Positions 6,920 through 7,530 of a stretch of DNA of 7,530 bases are shown piece by piece. The notes below the pieces were generated by a model. It searched no databases and was not told the DNA's origin. It saw only the letters and a list, made by a program, of their open reading frames with translations. The DNA comes from JACCUZ01 sp038246575 (lineage in GTDB: Bacteria; Actinomycetota; Actinomycetes; JACCUZ01): positions 1 to 7,530 of the forward strand of contig JBBRVU010000194.1 in assembly GCA_038246575.1 (NCBI GenBank), written 5' to 3'. Within the stretch, counting starts at the first letter, position 1, and each line of letters opens with the position of its first letter. A program made the position numbers and the translations under genes.

Positions 6920-6970
6920 GGCGCGGGCCGACTGATGCCCCCGGGACCGATGCGTGGCACACTGAGATGG

Positions 6971-6992
6971 TCCGGGGCTGACCAGCCCTGGA
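6971..6992. repeat. Inverted repeat upstream of the FMN riboswitch, possible operator
   Basis: TCCGGGGCT (6971-6979) pairs with AGCCCTGGA (6984-6992) around a GACC loop: nine pairs, one of them G-T. It lies in the divergent region between the sigma gene and the ribD leader, 16 nt before the aptamer's P1 stem. It may be a protein-binding site near the ribD promoter or an RNA hairpin at the 5' end of the leader. I found no convincing -10/-35 pair for ribD in 6789-7008; apart from this repeat and the sigma promoter candidate I see nothing there. Confidence 0.3.
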
Positions 6993-7008
6993 CTGCACAG
7001 CACAGCCA

Positions 7009-7160
7009 GCGTGCTCCGGGGTCGGTGAAACTCCGAACCGGCGGTGACAGTCCGCGACCCGGGTCAGGTGGTGGCCGGCAAACCAGCCGGTCCTCCCGAT
7101 CCGGTTGACCCGGTGGAACTCCGGGACCGACGGTTAAAGTCCGGATGGGAGGCAGCACGC
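7009..7160 (+). ncRNA. FMN riboswitch (RFN element)
   Basis: A complete FMN-sensing aptamer in the ribD leader. Conserved core blocks are present in order: GGTGAAACTCCG (7024-7035), ACCGGCGGTGACAGTCC (7037-7053), GGTGGAACTCCGGGACC (7112-7128) and GACGGTTAAAGTCCGGATG (7129-7147), then GGGAGGCAGC. The P1 closing stem is a perfect 7-bp match, GCGTGCT (7009-7015) with AGCACGC (7154-7160). The species-variable arm is closed by CCGGGTCA (7059-7066) with TGACCCGG (7106-7113) and ends in a CCGGC/GCCGG hairpin (7075-7090). In this class FMN binding shuts down expression of riboflavin synthesis or transport genes. It is placed directly before ribD, which it should repress when FMN is plentiful. Confidence 0.97.
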
Positions 7161-7161
7161 C

Positions 7162-7200
7162 GGTCGTGGGTGACCCCTTGACGGGGGCGAGCCCGCGACC
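7162..7200 (+). promoter_or_regulatory. Stable hairpin between aptamer and ribD
   Basis: GGTCGTGGG (7162-7170) pairs with CCCGCGACC (7192-7200) over nine positions with one G-U, and an inner CCCC/GGGG stem (7174-7177 with 7184-7187) extends it. It starts 2 nt after the aptamer. There is no T-run, so it is not a canonical intrinsic terminator; it may be a U-less terminator, a pause site or a spacer stem of the riboswitch expression platform. Confidence 0.4.
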
Positions 7201-7230
7201 GCTGGTCGGCGACCCGTCGTGGCGAGCCGG

Positions 7231-7267
7231 CACCCGGAGCGCGCCCGAGATGAGGGAGCTCCGGGTG
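7231..7267 (+). promoter_or_regulatory. Hairpin masking the ribD translation start
   Basis: CACCCGGAGC (7231-7240) is a perfect 10-bp inverted repeat of GCTCCGGGTG (7258-7267), with a 17-nt loop. The 3' arm ends exactly on the GTG start codon of ribD (7265-7267) and the loop holds most of the Shine-Dalgarno sequence. If ATG 7250 were the start instead, its only upstream GGAG (7236-7239) would lie in the 5' arm. Either way the hairpin blocks initiation, so it is a good candidate for the riboswitch output structure. Confidence 0.5.
7252..7258 (+). promoter_or_regulatory. ribD ribosome-binding site
   Basis: GAGGGAG lies 6 nt before GTG 7265 and decides the start in favour of that codon over ATG 7250, whose only candidate GGAG is 10 nt away. 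It overlaps the loop of the masking hairpin and the palindrome GGAGCTCC (7255-7262). Confidence 0.6.
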
Positions 7268-7530
7268 GCCACCGAGACCGATGTCGCGGCCATGCGCCGC
7301 GCGGTCGCGCTGTCCGCCGCCGGCGGCGAGGCCACCCGGCCCAACCCGAACGTCGGTGCCGTGGTGCTCGACGCAGTCGGTGCCGTGGTCGGCGAGGGCC
7401 GCCACGAGCTTGCAGGCGGTGCGCACGCCGAGGTCATCGCCCTGGCGACGGCGGGGGAGCGGGCCCGCGGGGGAACTCTGGCGGTCACCCTGGAGCCCTG
7501 CGACCACACCGGACGCACCGGGCCGTGCAC
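7265..7530 (+). CDS. ribD: Riboflavin biosynthesis protein RibD, N-terminal deaminase part (3' end outside the window)
   Basis: The first 88 codons of the bifunctional diaminohydroxyphosphoribosylaminopyrimidine deaminase / 5-amino-6-(5-phosphoribosylamino)uracil reductase, which carries out the second and third steps on the GTP branch of riboflavin synthesis. The visible part is the zinc-dependent cytidine-deaminase-like domain: PNPNVGAVV (26-34), AHAEV with zinc ligand His54 and catalytic Glu56, and EPCDHTGRTGPC with zinc ligands Cys79 and Cys88. The NADPH reductase domain would follow beyond the window. GTG 7265 is chosen for its Shine-Dalgarno sequence and because the resulting Met-Ala-Thr start resembles other actinobacterial RibD proteins; ATG 7250 would add five residues. 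Expression should be under FMN control through the leader riboswitch. Further rib genes probably follow downstream (inference). Confidence 0.93.
   Translation, partial: MATETDVAAMRRAVALSAAGGEATRPNPNVGAVVLDAVGAVVGEGRHELAGGAHAEVIALATAGERARGGTLAVTLEPCDHTGRTGPC

Noticed and set aside
5757..6935. Plus-strand frame of 392 codons opposite the sigma/anti-sigma pair
   Set aside because: The minus strand has clear ECF sigma and RskA-type features with a ribosome-binding site; this frame is the antisense shadow.
6955..6969. TGGCAC resembling a sigma-54 -24 element before the riboswitch
   Set aside because: No matching -12 element at the required spacing, and actinobacteria generally lack sigma-54.
6789..6998. 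Longer N-terminus for the sigma factor (ATG 6884 or the frame start at 6998)
   Set aside because: Codon use upstream of 6788 is poorer in G/C-ending codons and the added residues match no sigma region; kept only as an uncertainty because the promoter candidate would allow a leaderless start at 6884.

Overview
The window is a very GC-rich chromosomal stretch of an actinobacterium (Actinomycetota). The base composition, the strong G/C preference at third codon positions, frequent GTG starts, the fmt-rsmB-rpe-ribD order and an ECF sigma factor paired with an RskA-type anti-sigma factor all point that way. I cannot decide the order or genus. I see no mobile elements, tRNA/rRNA genes or CRISPR arrays.

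Layout. (1) 1-234, plus: the 3' end of a HAD-superfamily hydrolase gene, ending in a hairpin at 229-255. (2) 319-1647, minus: a secreted endonuclease/exonuclease/phosphatase-fold protein with a histidine-rich tail, convergent with the HAD gene. (3) 1780-5379, plus: a compact block def-fmt-rsmB-rpe. Gaps are 17 bp, a 4-bp overlap, and 11 bp. def and fmt remove and add the N-formyl group of initiator methionine, rsmB methylates 16S rRNA, and rpe is a pentose-phosphate enzyme. rpe looks able to start from its own leaderless promoter embedded in the rsmB stop codon. (4) 6788-5438, minus: an ECF sigma factor gene overlapping its membrane anti-sigma factor gene by 14 bp, convergent with rpe. (5) 7009-7530, plus: a complete FMN riboswitch followed by ribD, which is cut by the window end.

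In Mycobacterium tuberculosis fmt, fmu/rsmB, rpe and ribG/ribD are consecutive genes. Here the sigma/anti-sigma pair sits between rpe and ribD on the opposite strand. This separates the riboflavin unit, which has its own riboswitch, from the translation/pentose-phosphate block.

Nothing amounts to a wholly new system. The most informative signals are regulatory. A perfect 10-bp inverted repeat (7231-7240 with 7258-7267) covers the ribD start codon, and its 5' arm can instead pair with the 5' edge of the FMN aptamer, giving a concrete model for translational switching. There is also a SigK-like promoter in front of the sigma gene, and matching TAGACT -10 boxes in front of def and rpe.
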